Shown here in pieces: positions 47,291 through 60,501 of a stretch of 64,000 nucleotides of DNA (its first letter is position 1; every line of letters begins with the position of its first letter). The DNA comes from Monosporascus cannonballus (Eukaryota; Ascomycota; Sordariomycetes; Xylariales). The stretch spans positions 186,001-250,000 of the forward strand of contig QJNS01000049.1 in assembly GCA_004154925.1 (NCBI GenBank), written 5' to 3'. The notes beneath the pieces are model-generated. The model saw only the letters and a list, made by a program, of their open reading frames with translations, did no database searches and had not been told where the DNA came from. The position numbers and the translations under genes were made by a program.

Positions 47291-50200
47291 TTAATATATT
47301 AAAAAAGATAACTATGGATAAGGATTATTATACGTTAAATAAAAATATAATTTAAGAAACGGAAAAAATTAAAGTAACCGCATTAATTTCTTTATAATTA
47401 TATAATTTTTATTAAGATAAATTACGTTTCATAATAAGGTATAATAAAGCAATATTATATTTTGGTACAATAATTTTAATATTTAAAATTATATTCGTAA
47501 CATAACGTTTTAATATAATACTATTATACGGAATATTTTTACTGCCTTTATCCGTTATTATAGCCGTATTTCTAAAAGAAATTAAAATAATTTATATTTC
47601 GGCCTAATTAGTATTATAAAATAAAATAATTTTATAAAACGTTATAATAATATCTAATACTACTTAATGCTTTTTATTAATTCATAATTAATATTATCCG
47701 GATTTTATTTCCTGCTTTTATCAATACGTTTTATAAACGTAATAAATAAAAATTCCCAGGTTTTTTTAAATTAAAACGTATTTCGTATAATAAATGCCCT
47801 TTAATTTCGTTAAATACAATTAACGAAAATAAAGGTACCATCGACGATATCTATAACGTTTATTAAAAGTTTTTCCAAAGGATATATAAATTTAAAAAAA
47901 ACTTATTGGTTTTCGGAACGTTTTTATTTTATTTATGGAAATTAGAAAATAATTAGTTATATTCGGAAAATACAGACTAATCAAACCGAAACAACCGATC
48001 TATACGATAAAAAACGGTAATTCCTTTTTATTTTTATTTTATTCTATATATAAATAAATTTTTACTTATATTTATACGTATTCATTAACGCAATAATATA
48101 ACCGGGACGTATAAAATATAAGTAATTTTAAAAGCGGATCGTTAGTTCTTAAATAAATAACGTAATTATATCAAAAATCGCCGAAGTTTTATCTTTTTAA
48201 GCCCTTTATCTTTTATATGCATAACATTCGTATATTTGCGTTATTTTTGCAGGAATTACGTATCCGATACGAATTACTTATAACAGAAATGTTTAACGTA
48301 TATAAAGCTTCCTGGAATATCTCGATCGAAAACCTTTTTTCAAAAACCGAACTTACCGGATTTATAAAATATATATGCTCCTGGTTAACCGTTACCGAAT
48401 TTAAATCTATCGCGTATAATATAGTTTCTAAGTATTTTCGTCGTGCCAGATAAATAAAGAAAATATCGTAAGGTCTTAATTAAAACGTATTAATAAATAA
48501 GGACTTTTCCGACGAAAATATTTTTTTATTATTTGTTAATAATATATTACCCAGTAATATAATAATTTAACGGATAATTCGTAAATATTTTATCTTTTAA
48601 TTCGGAAATATAATATATTTATATTAGTTTTTAGCTAGTATGATTTTAATTAAAACATATCGAATAAAACCTTTTTATCAAATAATTACGAAATCGGAAA
48701 TATGTTTAATACGGCCGATATTTTATAAAATAATAACCTTTTTAACTTTATTAAAAATAATAATTAACCGTTAATCGATACTGTTTTTATCGATAAAAAA
48801 TTTCGAAATTAATATTATTTTTTTTAAAAAAAATTCAGGTTTATTTATGTTTTTCGTATATTATACGATATAGCGACGTTAATTATATTAGGCGGCTAAT
48901 ATTAATATTATTATTTTTTATAGGGCCGGTTAATTTAATTACGGCAAAAAATATTTTATTTTCATTTGATATTAAGTTTTATCATATTAAATCAAGTACT
49001 TATTAATTCGATCTTAATATTAAATTTAATTTTAATAAAATCCAGAGACAAAATATAAAAATATTTGATCGAAAAAGGGAACATTATAATTAATAATTTA
49101 TTGGCGAATTCCGCCGGTCGAAAAATAATATATATAATGTTAATATTATTTTTTTTCTAAAATTCGTTTTTAATTAGGTACCGTATATTCTTATAACGCG
49201 AATTTTATACTCGTTATATTTTTTTCGCAAAATAAACGTTACGTTATTCGGGATTTTCATAATGAAATTTTCGAACGCGTTTATTTTTTGCTTCGGAATT
49301 TCTGGTTTATTAAAGGATATCCGTTTCGGATTAAAAAGGATAACTGGGATTCCGAAAATATTTTAGCCCCAGGCCGTAAAATTATAAAGATTAAATTTAT
49401 TAATTTTAATAATATCGTACTTATTATTAATAACGTAAATAAGCTTAATTAATTGGATACGGCAAAAAACGAAAATTAATTTATAAATAACTTTAACGCA
49501 GCTGCCCGAAAAATTCTTAATACCGAATTTACTAAGGATAATTTAGCTCCAAATAACCGTAATATTCTGTATACGGGAAAAGGTTATGATCTCATAATGC
49601 AAATTGTCGATAACTTAATTAATAATCTTAATTAAGGCGGTCCGTTATCGTCGTTATCGTTGTCGGATAAGCAAAATAAGGATTCATCGGACGAAAACGA
49701 ACCGTTAATATAATTCTTTATTTTTTTGTTATTTTGTATCTTTCTATAAATAATATAGCATTTATATTATAATTTTAATATTAATACCATTTTGTTATTT
49801 GCGTAAGGTTAATTAATTAATTTCGGGATCATCTTATATATTACCGCAATTATTTAATCGTTATACCAATATAGCTTGCTTATCTCCGGTAATAAAATTA
49901 CGGATAAGAAAATAATATTTTACGATATAATACGCAATATAATTATTAACAAAACTAATATATATAATTAAATTTATAATTTGCATAATCTTAATTACTT
50001 ATATCCTATTCGAACGCTTTGTTTTTCGTAAGGTTATATAAAAATATTGTATTACTTATAATTAAATATAACGTATAATTTCGGATTAGCCCGTATGCCC
50101 CGTTTGCAATTAACTTACTAACCAGCGTTTTTAAATACTTTCTGAGATTTCTTCCTTTCGTTTTGCTTTTTTTCGCGCGCCATTATAACCTGTGCATTAA

Positions 50201-50417
50201 TAATTTCTTTTATGTTTTCGGGTCCCAAAATCTTATTGGTTTTAAGCGCAATATTTGCATTTAAATCCCTTTAAAAATTTCATTTAGACCATATAATAAT
50301 ACTGAATATTTAAGGATTACGTATAAACATTTCTTACCGCGTTCCTATACGCAATTTCTACATTTATTACCCGTATAATTCCGTAAACTATAACATCTAT
50401 AAAATAGCCATATAACT
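47291..50417. repeat. RIP-degraded repeat DNA of unknown family
   Basis: AT-rich with many stops. Two plus-strand stretches keep coding character: 48217-48453 (LLITEMFNVYKASWNISIEN and ICSWLTVTEFKSIAYNIV) and about 49340-49710 (ILAPGRKIIKIKFINFNNIV, then a Ser/Asp-rich tail with SLSDKQNKDSSDENEP). I do not recognise a family. It may be the coding part of the element starting at 46257 or of another transposon. Confidence 0.5.
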
Positions 50418-50705
50418 TGTTACGGATCCCCGAGCAGACCCGTTCTGAAGGCCCCAGGGCTGCAGAAATGGAAAAGCTCCACACTCTAAGTTACGTAACT
50501 TAAAGTGATCTAACTGATTTATTAGATCACATAGATCGCTGTGATCTAGGTGATCTAACAGATCTAAGAGATCAGTATCATACTAGTAAAATAAAGGGAG
50601 GTATAAGACTTTAAGTTTTCTATATAAATAACCACCTATTTGGTTTTTCGCTTCTTAATTATTAATCGAAGCATTTAATTAAGAGATAACTATATTGTTC
50701 TTTAA
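50418..50705 (+). repeat. 5' LTR of the plus-sense gypsy element (end approximate)
   Basis: TGTTACGG start. It contains a perfect palindrome AAGTTACGTAACTT, then several GATCT-containing repeats (about 50500-50575), and TATATAAATA at 50621-50630, a likely TATA box. Only one LTR copy is present, so its end cannot be set by comparison. Confidence 0.65.
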
Positions 50706-52070
50706 ATAAAAAAATCTTAAAATTTCTTTAATAAATAAACCAGTAAATTATTTTTCGCCTTATTGTTACTTGTAAATTAAAACCTTATTTCGGATATTAC
50801 TTATATTTCCAGGTGGATATATAACAAGTTCATTATATTTTAATAGCTTCTTAATTAATAGCCGATAAATAGTTTAAAGCCTAATTAGGTATAAATTTTC
50901 CTAAATTTATTAAAGATAAAATTATAGAATAACGTTTAAAAGAAAAACAGTATACCCGATTTTCGTTATTGGCTAGTAAAATACTATTGATAAGATTTGA
51001 CAATTTACTACCGATCGAAAAAGTTTTTTAACTAATAAATAACATAATACCTTTTATTACTTGATCTCAAAAAAGCCTATTATCCTCGTAACCCCAACAG
51101 CAACCTACCCCGGCCCCTAAGGACATTATTAAGGTCCAGAAAAAAAAGTTGAAAAAGGAAATAACTAAGAAAAAGGTAAAGAAAAAATATGGGGCCGGGA
51201 TCCTAAAAGAAAAGGAAAAAAACTTATTTTCTCAATTTGGCTCCGCTAGAAAACGCAGCTAAGGAAGTGGTTTTTAATTTTCGGCGTTTGACGCTAAATG
51301 GACGCAGAAGAAAGCTTCGACTTTACCATTATTTGGCACAAACCAAATTCGTAAAGGAATTATACCACTTTCTACTTACCATGGAATGTTAGACGTCAAA
51401 GGCTATAAATTAACTCCCTCCAAGCCTTATGATGTATTTATGGATATGGAAGGATTTCTGGTACAAGCTAGGCTTTACCTCAAGTTTTACGAGAGTTCTT
51501 TAACGGAAAACTACTAAAAGATAATACTTATTTCGCAGTTATTTGCAGGCAGAATTTTTTATAGTTCGAACTTATTATAAAAAATTACTTGTAAAATTAC
51601 TCTGAAAATATTTTCGGATATAATTAATTATATTTTTAACAAATACAAATATTTCGAAAAATAAATAAGCGCTTTATTTTGAAACCTCGATAAAAAAGGA
51701 TATTATCAAATAATTCCATGTTTTTTGCTAGATTAAGTTAGCCGCCGAATATATAGCCGAATTTAATCGTTTAACCGTTATTTTAAATCTGCCAAAAAGC
51801 GTATTATTTTATCTTTATTATAATAATTTAAAATCCTTGATTAAAAACGAAATATATCAGGAACTAAAGGTTAAATCTTTCGTAAAATATACCGATAAGG
51901 TTATTATTGCCAATTAACGTATCTTTAATCGGTACCTTAAGAAAAAAAGGATCAGTAAACGAGGTAAAAATAAAAGCTTTAATAACCGAACTAAGAAGGA
52001 TAAGGACAAGCTTTAAAAGGAAGTAAATTCCGTTTCGAAAAAACTTAGGAAAAATAAATCCAAAGTAAAG

Positions 52071-52112
52071 TATTTTAATTATAACAAAAAAGAGCATTTC
52101 AAAAGTAAATAT
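52071..52112 (+). pseudogene. Mutated Gag CCHC zinc knuckle, plus-sense gypsy
   Basis: The plus-strand translation YFNYNKKEHFKSKY has exact CX2CX4HX4C spacing with all three Cys replaced by Tyr and only His kept. This marks the Gag C-terminus and is a clear G to A (TGC/T to TAC/T) outcome. Confidence 0.8.
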
Positions 52113-53702
52113 TACTCCCCCGCCAAGAAACACTTTAAGAAAGGAGGGATTCCCCAACCCCAGAAAAAAACCAAAACGGTTAAATAAAAAACCGATAATA
52201 AGACAAAAAAGGAAAAAAAAGAAATTAATTTAATTTCCTTCTAGCCAAAATTTACTATTACTACGACCGCTTAAATCCGGAATAATATCCCAAAATACAA
52301 GGATTACCTTATTTATCAGGACTCTAAGATTAAAGACTGCAAATATCATCCCGGATAAACGGCTTCCAGAATAACTATAAAGCTAGGTTATTAATGCCAC
52401 CACGATTCCTAGAAGTGTAAGATGTACACAGAGAACGGTTAGATTCGACCAGATACCCATAACCATAAACAGTTGTCCCCGGAGCTTTACGAGCTCCCAG
52501 AATGCACCATATACCAGAAAATACTATCGGTAAATCCTCACGATCTGCTACATTTTACTACCTGCTATATCGACGATTATTTTATCCATTTCAAAGCCAA
52601 AGAAAACAATAACTTCTAGCCCGGATGGAACGATAAGACTTCTACCGAGTTAAACGACGAATACCGGTATACAGAAATTCCTCGATAACCAAAATATCTT
52701 AGGTTTTGCTATTTACACCCTAAGTCAGAACGGAGCCAAAAAGCTATATCGCAAGGATACCTATGTTATTTTCCGATGCTTTGCGTCTAACATAAGCTCC
52801 TAAATATGGGAACACCTTTTTCGGAGATCCACCTTTTTGATCCCATAATTCGGAAGACACAGAACTAAAAGGTGAGCTAGGAAAAAAGTCCGACCTTAAA
52901 GCCATAATGCAAATACGGCAACAAAATATGGTTCCGGTACAAAAACGATCAATACACCAAATATGCTGTCAGAAAACCTCGCGAATGGAGATTTACTTAA
53001 GCTGAATAGCATTAAAAATTAAAAAATTACAAAGGCCTTCGAAATTAAGGTACCGAGGAGCCTTAATTTATAAGACCCTATATAAAGTAATAAAAGGAAT
53101 ACGTAGCCAAATCGAGATTTTTCTTTAGTACAAAGATAAAGTATTTAAAGCAATGATTAATTTTGAAGCAAAATGCAATTTTATTTCCCCTGAAACGGCA
53201 GAAAAACATCAAATTCTTTGAAAATATAAGTTAAAGTTCTACAAATTACGTACGGTAAACGAAAGCCTGTTTACTTACAAAAACGGACGAGTTTTTCGAG
53301 AAATTAAGGAATTCCTTATGCGAATTTAAGGATATTAAAAATACGTTTCGCTGAATATTGTTAACATTTTTAAATACGATATTATTTTGGAAATGCTTTG
53401 GCTTTATTTCAGTAACTTACGGATTAATTGGAAAAAATGGATACTTTTTTGGGAAAATAAAACAGAAGTATGAAAAACGGATAATCGAAAGATTTGTTAT
53501 ATTATTAAAGAAGTACGGATTCCTAATTAAGCTTCCATAATGCTCCCGGAATACCAAAGATTTAAACGATTATTTAAAAATAAGAAGGATTATAAGTTAT
53601 CTTCTTACAGTTAATGGGATTATCGGATACCTATTAAGGAAGGATATTATCTTAGGTTTCATAAAATCTACCATATAAACCCAGAAAAATTAAAAGCCTT
53701 AT

Positions 53703-56700
53703 TGTGACGAGCTATACGGTTTAACCAACTATTAAACCTTAAGTCGACAAGTTTATGTTGGCAGGAGTATTATGGGAATCTGAGCAATAAATATAGTAAC
53801 GTATTACGTCTCGTAATACCAAAAATGTCTTAAATAACGATATTATATTACAAATAATTAGTATTAATAAATGTTGTAAATTAAAATTATTTAAATTATG
53901 GAATTAATAAGCATATATATATTTTTTTTCTTAACATAATTATTCGTAATTACGCCGTTTGTAATAATTACGATTACTTAGGATTACCTTTAATTATTAA
54001 TAATTACTGGCTTGGCAGTGATTACCGTTACGTAACCCGGGAGGTGGCCCGTATGCTCTCTACCTGACCGTTTCTTAAGACCGGAGCCTGTCGGGTCGTA
54101 ATACGATTTCCTTTTTCCCAAAATCTTGCCTTCAAGATTTTTTTTTCTTTTTTTTTTCGTTTGGTAAATATCCTTTTTTTTTGCCCTTAGTTATGTTGTT
54201 TCGCATTTTTAAAATTTGTTGCGTTCCCCGTTTTTCTATCGTTTATCGTATTAATCTCGTAAAAGCCTTTAACGAATTTGGTTACAAGGTTATGCCTTAC
54301 TTTTATTATTTCTCGAAAAATATAAGATATAAAATAATGGAAAACGTTTTAAGATATAAGGAATATATTAATCGAAATTAATCCTGTGATGGTACCGGCG
54401 TACCCATTTTTTCTTTATAAAATATTTGTTGCGAACATTAACGTTTGGAACGCGAAAAAGCATTTGCCGAAAAGCGATTACTAAAGTTTTAACGGCTTTA
54501 TTTTAAAATTTAACGCAGATATTAAAAAAAGATAAATACAATTTTTTTTCTTTTTTTCGTTTACGTAAGCAAAAAACGTTAATTCGTTTAAAAGGCGTTA
54601 TTATGATATAACGTAAGTTTCAATCGTTAAACGAACTAAAGGAACAAAAGCATTAAAAACAAAAACAATTAAAAGCTGCCGTTACGGCTATTACGTTAAC
54701 GCATATTACGGCCGATTGGCCCGACATCCCGGTTATTAACTGGTCGGCCGTTAATTAGGACGCGCTTATCGTTATTAGTAAAAATTCTTTAATAGGTATT
54801 AGGTATTAATAAGGTTTTTAGCAGGTTCCCAGGTATTTTCGGAGTTTGGGTATTTTTTTTATTTAATTAGGTACTAAGTAAATTCGTTTTGTTTTCGTGT
54901 ATCAACAATTTTCTTTACTTTATATACCTATTTATTTTTTATTTTTATATCGTTTTATACCGTATACATTTTAATTATATTTGCTGTTAATTTAAATAAG
55001 CAAATACGAAAAAGTAAATAAAATTTAATTTTTGGTAAAAGTTCTAATTAGTAATTATTTTCTAAGATTTTTTTGATAATTTTATATAGACCGATATATT
55101 TAAAATCGAATGTTTTGTTAAGTCGTTTTGTTTAAATGTTTTTTGTAATAAGGAAAATTATTTTTTCTTTTTTGAAAGTTAGTTTTTTTAACTTTTTTTA
55201 ATTATAATATTTACTTATTTAATTTCGTACGAATTTTAATTTTATTTTCATTTTTTGATTTAATTATCGTAATTATTTTGATATAAAATTGCTTTAATAT
55301 TAATTGAATTATTATCGCGTATTCCTTGTAAATTTCTGAAATAAAACTAAAATTTACGTTTATAGGTATTATTTTAATATTTTTATAATAATTGGTATTA
55401 TAAGCTAATTAGGCGATTAATAATTTTTTAACGTAATTACTTTCTTTGTAATTATTATAATACTGTAAATCAATTTCCAAGATTTAATCTGTTCGTTTTA
55501 TTTATTTATTTATTTATGGTTTAAACGCGCTGGATAACTTATAATTTAGGTCGATTTATGTTATTAGGCCTTATTAAAACTTAGATACGAATATCGATCC
55601 TTTGTTTAATATAATCTTTATTGGTAATCCGTATATATTAAAAATGTATTTAAAAAAAATATATGTTAATTGTTCGGCGTTTGTATCTTTACAATATAAT
55701 AAAAAAAGAGAATTTCGTAAATCGATCGACGATTACAAAAATATTATCGTAATATATTCCCGTAACTGGATGTTTGAATATAAAAAATTTAATAATAAAA
55801 TTAAATATAATTAAATATTATGATTGCTTTATACTTGGTAATAATTATAGTTTTCTATATAGCTTATGTCGTCGAGTTTTTACTTTAACGCAAATATCGT
55901 ATTGCCGTATAATTCTTTATATTATTAATTTTATTTTAAGAAAAAACTATATACGTTAAAATCGTTTTAAGGTTTTATGGATCCCTAGATATTTATGTAA
56001 ATAATATTCGTATATTTTTCGTACCAAATCCTTTTAATATTCTTTTGGAATGTATATTTTATTTATTTTTAAAATTTTTAAGAAATTATTATTATATTAT
56101 TAAATCTTTTAATGTATATTATACGGTATTATCCGAATCGTCGTAATTTGTCATAGGCGTAAATATCCTTTTATAATAGTATTAAAAATTATATACCTAA
56201 TTTTAATTAATTTCTTTTCGAGGTTTGGTTATTTGCTTAATATATTTACTTTATTATTTTTTTGATTTCTGTTTGTAAATAATAATAAAATCGAAATTTG
56301 CTAATTTTTCCGCATATTTTAATTATCGTTCTGTAAGTTCCTTGGTTTTGGTAAATCGGTTAAATTTTAATAATTTGTATAAATCTTAATCTGGTACAAA
56401 TTATTCTTTAAAAAATGCCTAAATTTCCGAAATGCCATAATAATAGCCATAAACTTTTTATTTGAAATACCGTAATTAAGTTCTGTTTCTTTGAATTTGT
56501 ACGAAAAAAATATAATAAGGTATAATTTGCCTGAATTATTTCGTTATCCGATTATTATACATAATACGTAATCCGAAATATCGGTTTTTAACTGAATAAG
56601 GTGGTTTAGATCGTATATAATTAATATAAGCTCGCTGGTAATTATATCCTTAATATTCTGAAATGCTTTTTCTGTATCTGGTATTTATTTAAATTTCTTT

Positions 56701-59700
56701 TTTTTGTAAAATTCGTTAAAAATATAAATATTTTACTGAAATTTTGGATAAATTTCCTGTAATAATTAACGAATTTAAAGAATGCCTATACCTTCTTAAT
56801 TATCATTAACGTTTGTTATTTTGTAATTATAACAATTTTCTTAGGGTTTATCTTAATATATCCTAAGGTAATAATATATTCCAGATATTTTACTTCCTAT
56901 ATATAGAATTAATTTTTTTACGTTAATAAATAACCTTACGTTTTATAAAACTTAAAAAACTTTATAAACGTATCCTATATATGTTTTTTCTGTTTCCGAG
57001 AAAATAAGAATATCGTCGAGATAGCAAACGACGAAAACATTAAAGTATTTTCGTAATACGTAATTAATTATTTGCTGGAAAGCTGCTGGTACGTTCGTAA
57101 GTTTTATTAGTATAACCAAATACTTAAACAGTTTGTATTTCGTCCGAAAGGCTACTTTCCATTCGTATTTTTTGGGATTTTAATAAAATTATATTTATTT
57201 TTATGATCAAATGTTATAACCTATTTGGTTCCTATAATCGGTCTTTTATTTCCGTAATCAAAAATAATAATATTCGATCTTTAATAATATCGTTCAATTG
57301 TCGATATTTAACTATAAGTTATAATTTTCTATTCTTTTTCGGTATAAAAAATATTAAGTAATTTATTAATAATTTCGAAAATGGAATCTATTTTTATAGC
57401 CGATTTTCGAGATATTTTTTAAAAGTATATAATTTATATTAAGGTTATAAATAAGAAAAAACTTTGTCGAAAATCCTTTTTTAAAAGTTATTTCGTAATA
57501 TTATTTACTATATTCTAATAATTTCGTATTAAGTTCCTTCCTAAAAAGCTGCTTATATCTATAATATGATAGTAATATATTAATTAGGATTTTTAATTTT
57601 TGGAGCTGTTATTCCTATTGATTTAAATTATTATTTAATTACTTTAATTTCGTTTTAATAATAATAACGATACGTTCTATTTTCTTTAATGCTCGTTTTT
57701 TTTATATTTTGTTCCTTTAAGTAATAAAATTTCTATCGTATTCTTATGCTTATATTCGTTACCATTTTGGATCGAATGTTAAGATCTTAATTTTTTCTTT
57801 TTTTATTTATTAATAAAAAATAAAATAAATTTTAATTAGCCAGTTCCTCCATTAATCAAAATTCTGTACTGGCGTATTTATGGTAATTTTAAGATCATAT
57901 TATAATTCCTAAATAAAACGATATCGAAATTAATTATTTATTATTATTCTTTAATAAAAATTTCGAAATAATTAATTTTGCATATAAATTTTCCGTTTTC
58001 GTAAACGAATTCCTAACTTGTAATATTTATCGTTATATAAAGGTTTAATTTATATTTCTATAATAATTTAAGCTTATTTACCATATCTAGTGCAATATAA
58101 TTCCCGCCCAAAGTTCCGTAATCCACCATTACGATATACCAGTACGTTCCGATTCGTATATCCAAAGTAATAAAGTTGTTAACGTTTTTTATTATCGCGT
58201 TTAAAACCTTTTTTAGGAATTCCCTTTAATTTCTTTGGGTTTCGTTATTTTGCGGCTTTTTTATAAATAATCTTTTTTTAAACTTTTATTCGAATTTATT
58301 AAACCTTTTTTATATTTCTTCGTTTAATGCGTTAAGCTATTATATTTATCGTTATTGCCGGCATATTACTTTTTCGAATTATATTAATTACTTTTAATTT
58401 TTTTACAATTTTTCTCCTTATTAAATAAATTGTTTTCTTATATTTGCAATTACATTTTTTATACGTTATTTTATTTATCGTTTCAAAAATCTCCTATAAA
58501 TTAATATATCTTTTCTTTAATGACCTTTTTTGGAAATTTATTATAAATATTAATTAAAAATGGAATTTCGTAATAATTTTTTAATAATCCTTTTTAATTG
58601 TACGTTAAATTAATACCTTTTCCGTTTAGTAATTATATTATCTATAATAATAAAACAGGTTTTCTTGCGGGCATTATTCTTTTTCGGGCCAACCTTTTAT
58701 TTCGGCTAGCTGCTGGACATTTTTTAAAGTTATAGTTCGAAATTGTTAATATTATTTTTTATCGTTTTTATTGTTTTCAATATGGTTTAGAAAATCGAAA
58801 CCTTTATAATATTTACGGGTAATTCGTTCGTAAATATATTATTTCCATTTTTCGTAATCGGGACATTTTTATCGTTAATAATATATAGCGTATATCCTGC
58901 CGTATTAATTAAGTATTTCAAAATAAACTTTTTCTGTTTAATTTTGGTATTCGCGTAATTATTTTTAGAATATTTCTTATTATGTTCGCAATATTTATTA
59001 CGTTAGTTTCTTGGCTTTTCGTATTTTTCGTCAAATTTTTTGTCATAATAGTTCTTATTGGGCCTTTTGTTATAAACCTAATACGTATTTGGCTTGGATC
59101 ATATTAATAGCTTTGTTATCGTTTCCTTAATAATTCTTAGATTATCTTTCCGATATAGAGGTTTAATTATTTTATTATAACTTTTCGGGTTTCTTATATT
59201 TATGAACCTTATATCCCATTTTGCCGTAATTAAAGCACTTAATTCCAGTTTTATCTGTAAGTAACGCCGAATTCCATAGGTCCTGGTGCCGTTTCGTAAG
59301 AAATAAAAGGTATATTTCTTTTTTTTCTTTGGTTAAACGTATTATATCCCGAACGTAAAATATATTATCCCTTTTTTTTCTCTTATTTTTTAAATTATTA
59401 ATTATTAATTTTTAATACTTTTACGATATACCGATTTAAGGTAATTAATCGTTTAATTCGAATAATTTTATTTTTTATATTATTCTTTAACCTTTTATAC
59501 AATATATTAATAAGGATGTCGGTTTCGTTATTTCTTTATTCCGCTTTAATCGCAAAATTCTTAAAGATTTCGGCGTACTTGGACATAAATCTCTTTTATC
59601 GGAATTATAAGAATTATTTAGCCGTAAATTACTTTTTATCTGGATTACCGAAATTATCGCATATTTTATTTTTAAAATTGGTTTAAAATGAAAAAATCTT

Positions 59701-60496
59701 ATTAATAAAATTTTCTTTATCCGCTTTTTTTATTTTTAAAAAATTTCTTATAATGGATTTAAACCAATTCACCATATTTTCCGTTAGGTAGGTTTTTACT
59801 ATTAAAACTATATCCGCCGGATCGCTAAAGTCCAGAAAGCGAAGGTAAATTCGTACCTATGTTAAGAAAGTCTAAGAATTACCCTTTTTATTATAAGGTT
59901 CCGGCTTTTTTGGCTTTATGCGGGCGAAAAAAGGTTAAGTAAGTGGCGTAGCCTTAATCTGTCGGGTTTCTTTTTCCAGTTCCCAAATTCGAGCCTAAAG
60001 CTGTTAAATAAAGGTTTCCAAAATACTGGTTAATATTTTAATAGTATTAAATATTACTTAAAATTTAACGGTATTATTAAATAAAAACTTATAACGTATA
60101 ACGAACTATACGGTTTAATTAATTATTAAACCTTAAGTCGACGAGTTTATATTAGCAGAAATATGGTAAAAATTTAAGCAATAAATATAGTAACGTATTA
60201 CATTTCGTAATACCAAAAGTATTTTAAATAATAATATTATATTGCAAAAGATTAATATTAATAAGTATTGTAAATTAAAGCTATTTAAATTATAGAATTA
60301 ATAAGCGCATATATATTTTTTTCTTAACATAATTATTCGTAATTACGCCGTTGGTAATAATTACGATTATTTGGGATTACCTTTGATCATTAATAATCAC
60401 TGGCTTGGCAGTGATCACCGTTACGTGACCCGGGAGGTGGCCCATGTGCTCCCTGCCTGACCGTTTCTTAAGACCAGAGCCTGTCGGGTCGTAACA
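53703..60496 (-). mobile_element. Complete gypsy retrotransposon (copy 2), nested
   Basis: Length 6794 bp. Target-site duplication CTTAT at 53698-53702 and 60497-60501. LTRs 53703-54103 (401 bp) and 60097-60496 (400 bp), starting TGTGACGAG or TATAACGAA and ending GTCGTAATA or GTCGTAACA. The polypurine tract abuts the left LTR (plus TTTCCTTTTTCCC). Minus sense: mutated zinc knuckle at 59196-59237 (CFNYGKMGYKVHKY), YLDDILIFS reverse transcriptase at about 57009-57038, RNase H near 56400-56500, integrase near 55900. Closely related to copy 1 along its whole length. Inactivated by stops. Confidence 0.93.
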
Positions 60497-60501
60497 CTTA
60501 T

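Noticed and set aside
55602..55959. Short plus frames in gypsy copy 2
   Set aside because: Opposite the minus-sense integrase region and without any motif; chance frames in AT-rich sequence.
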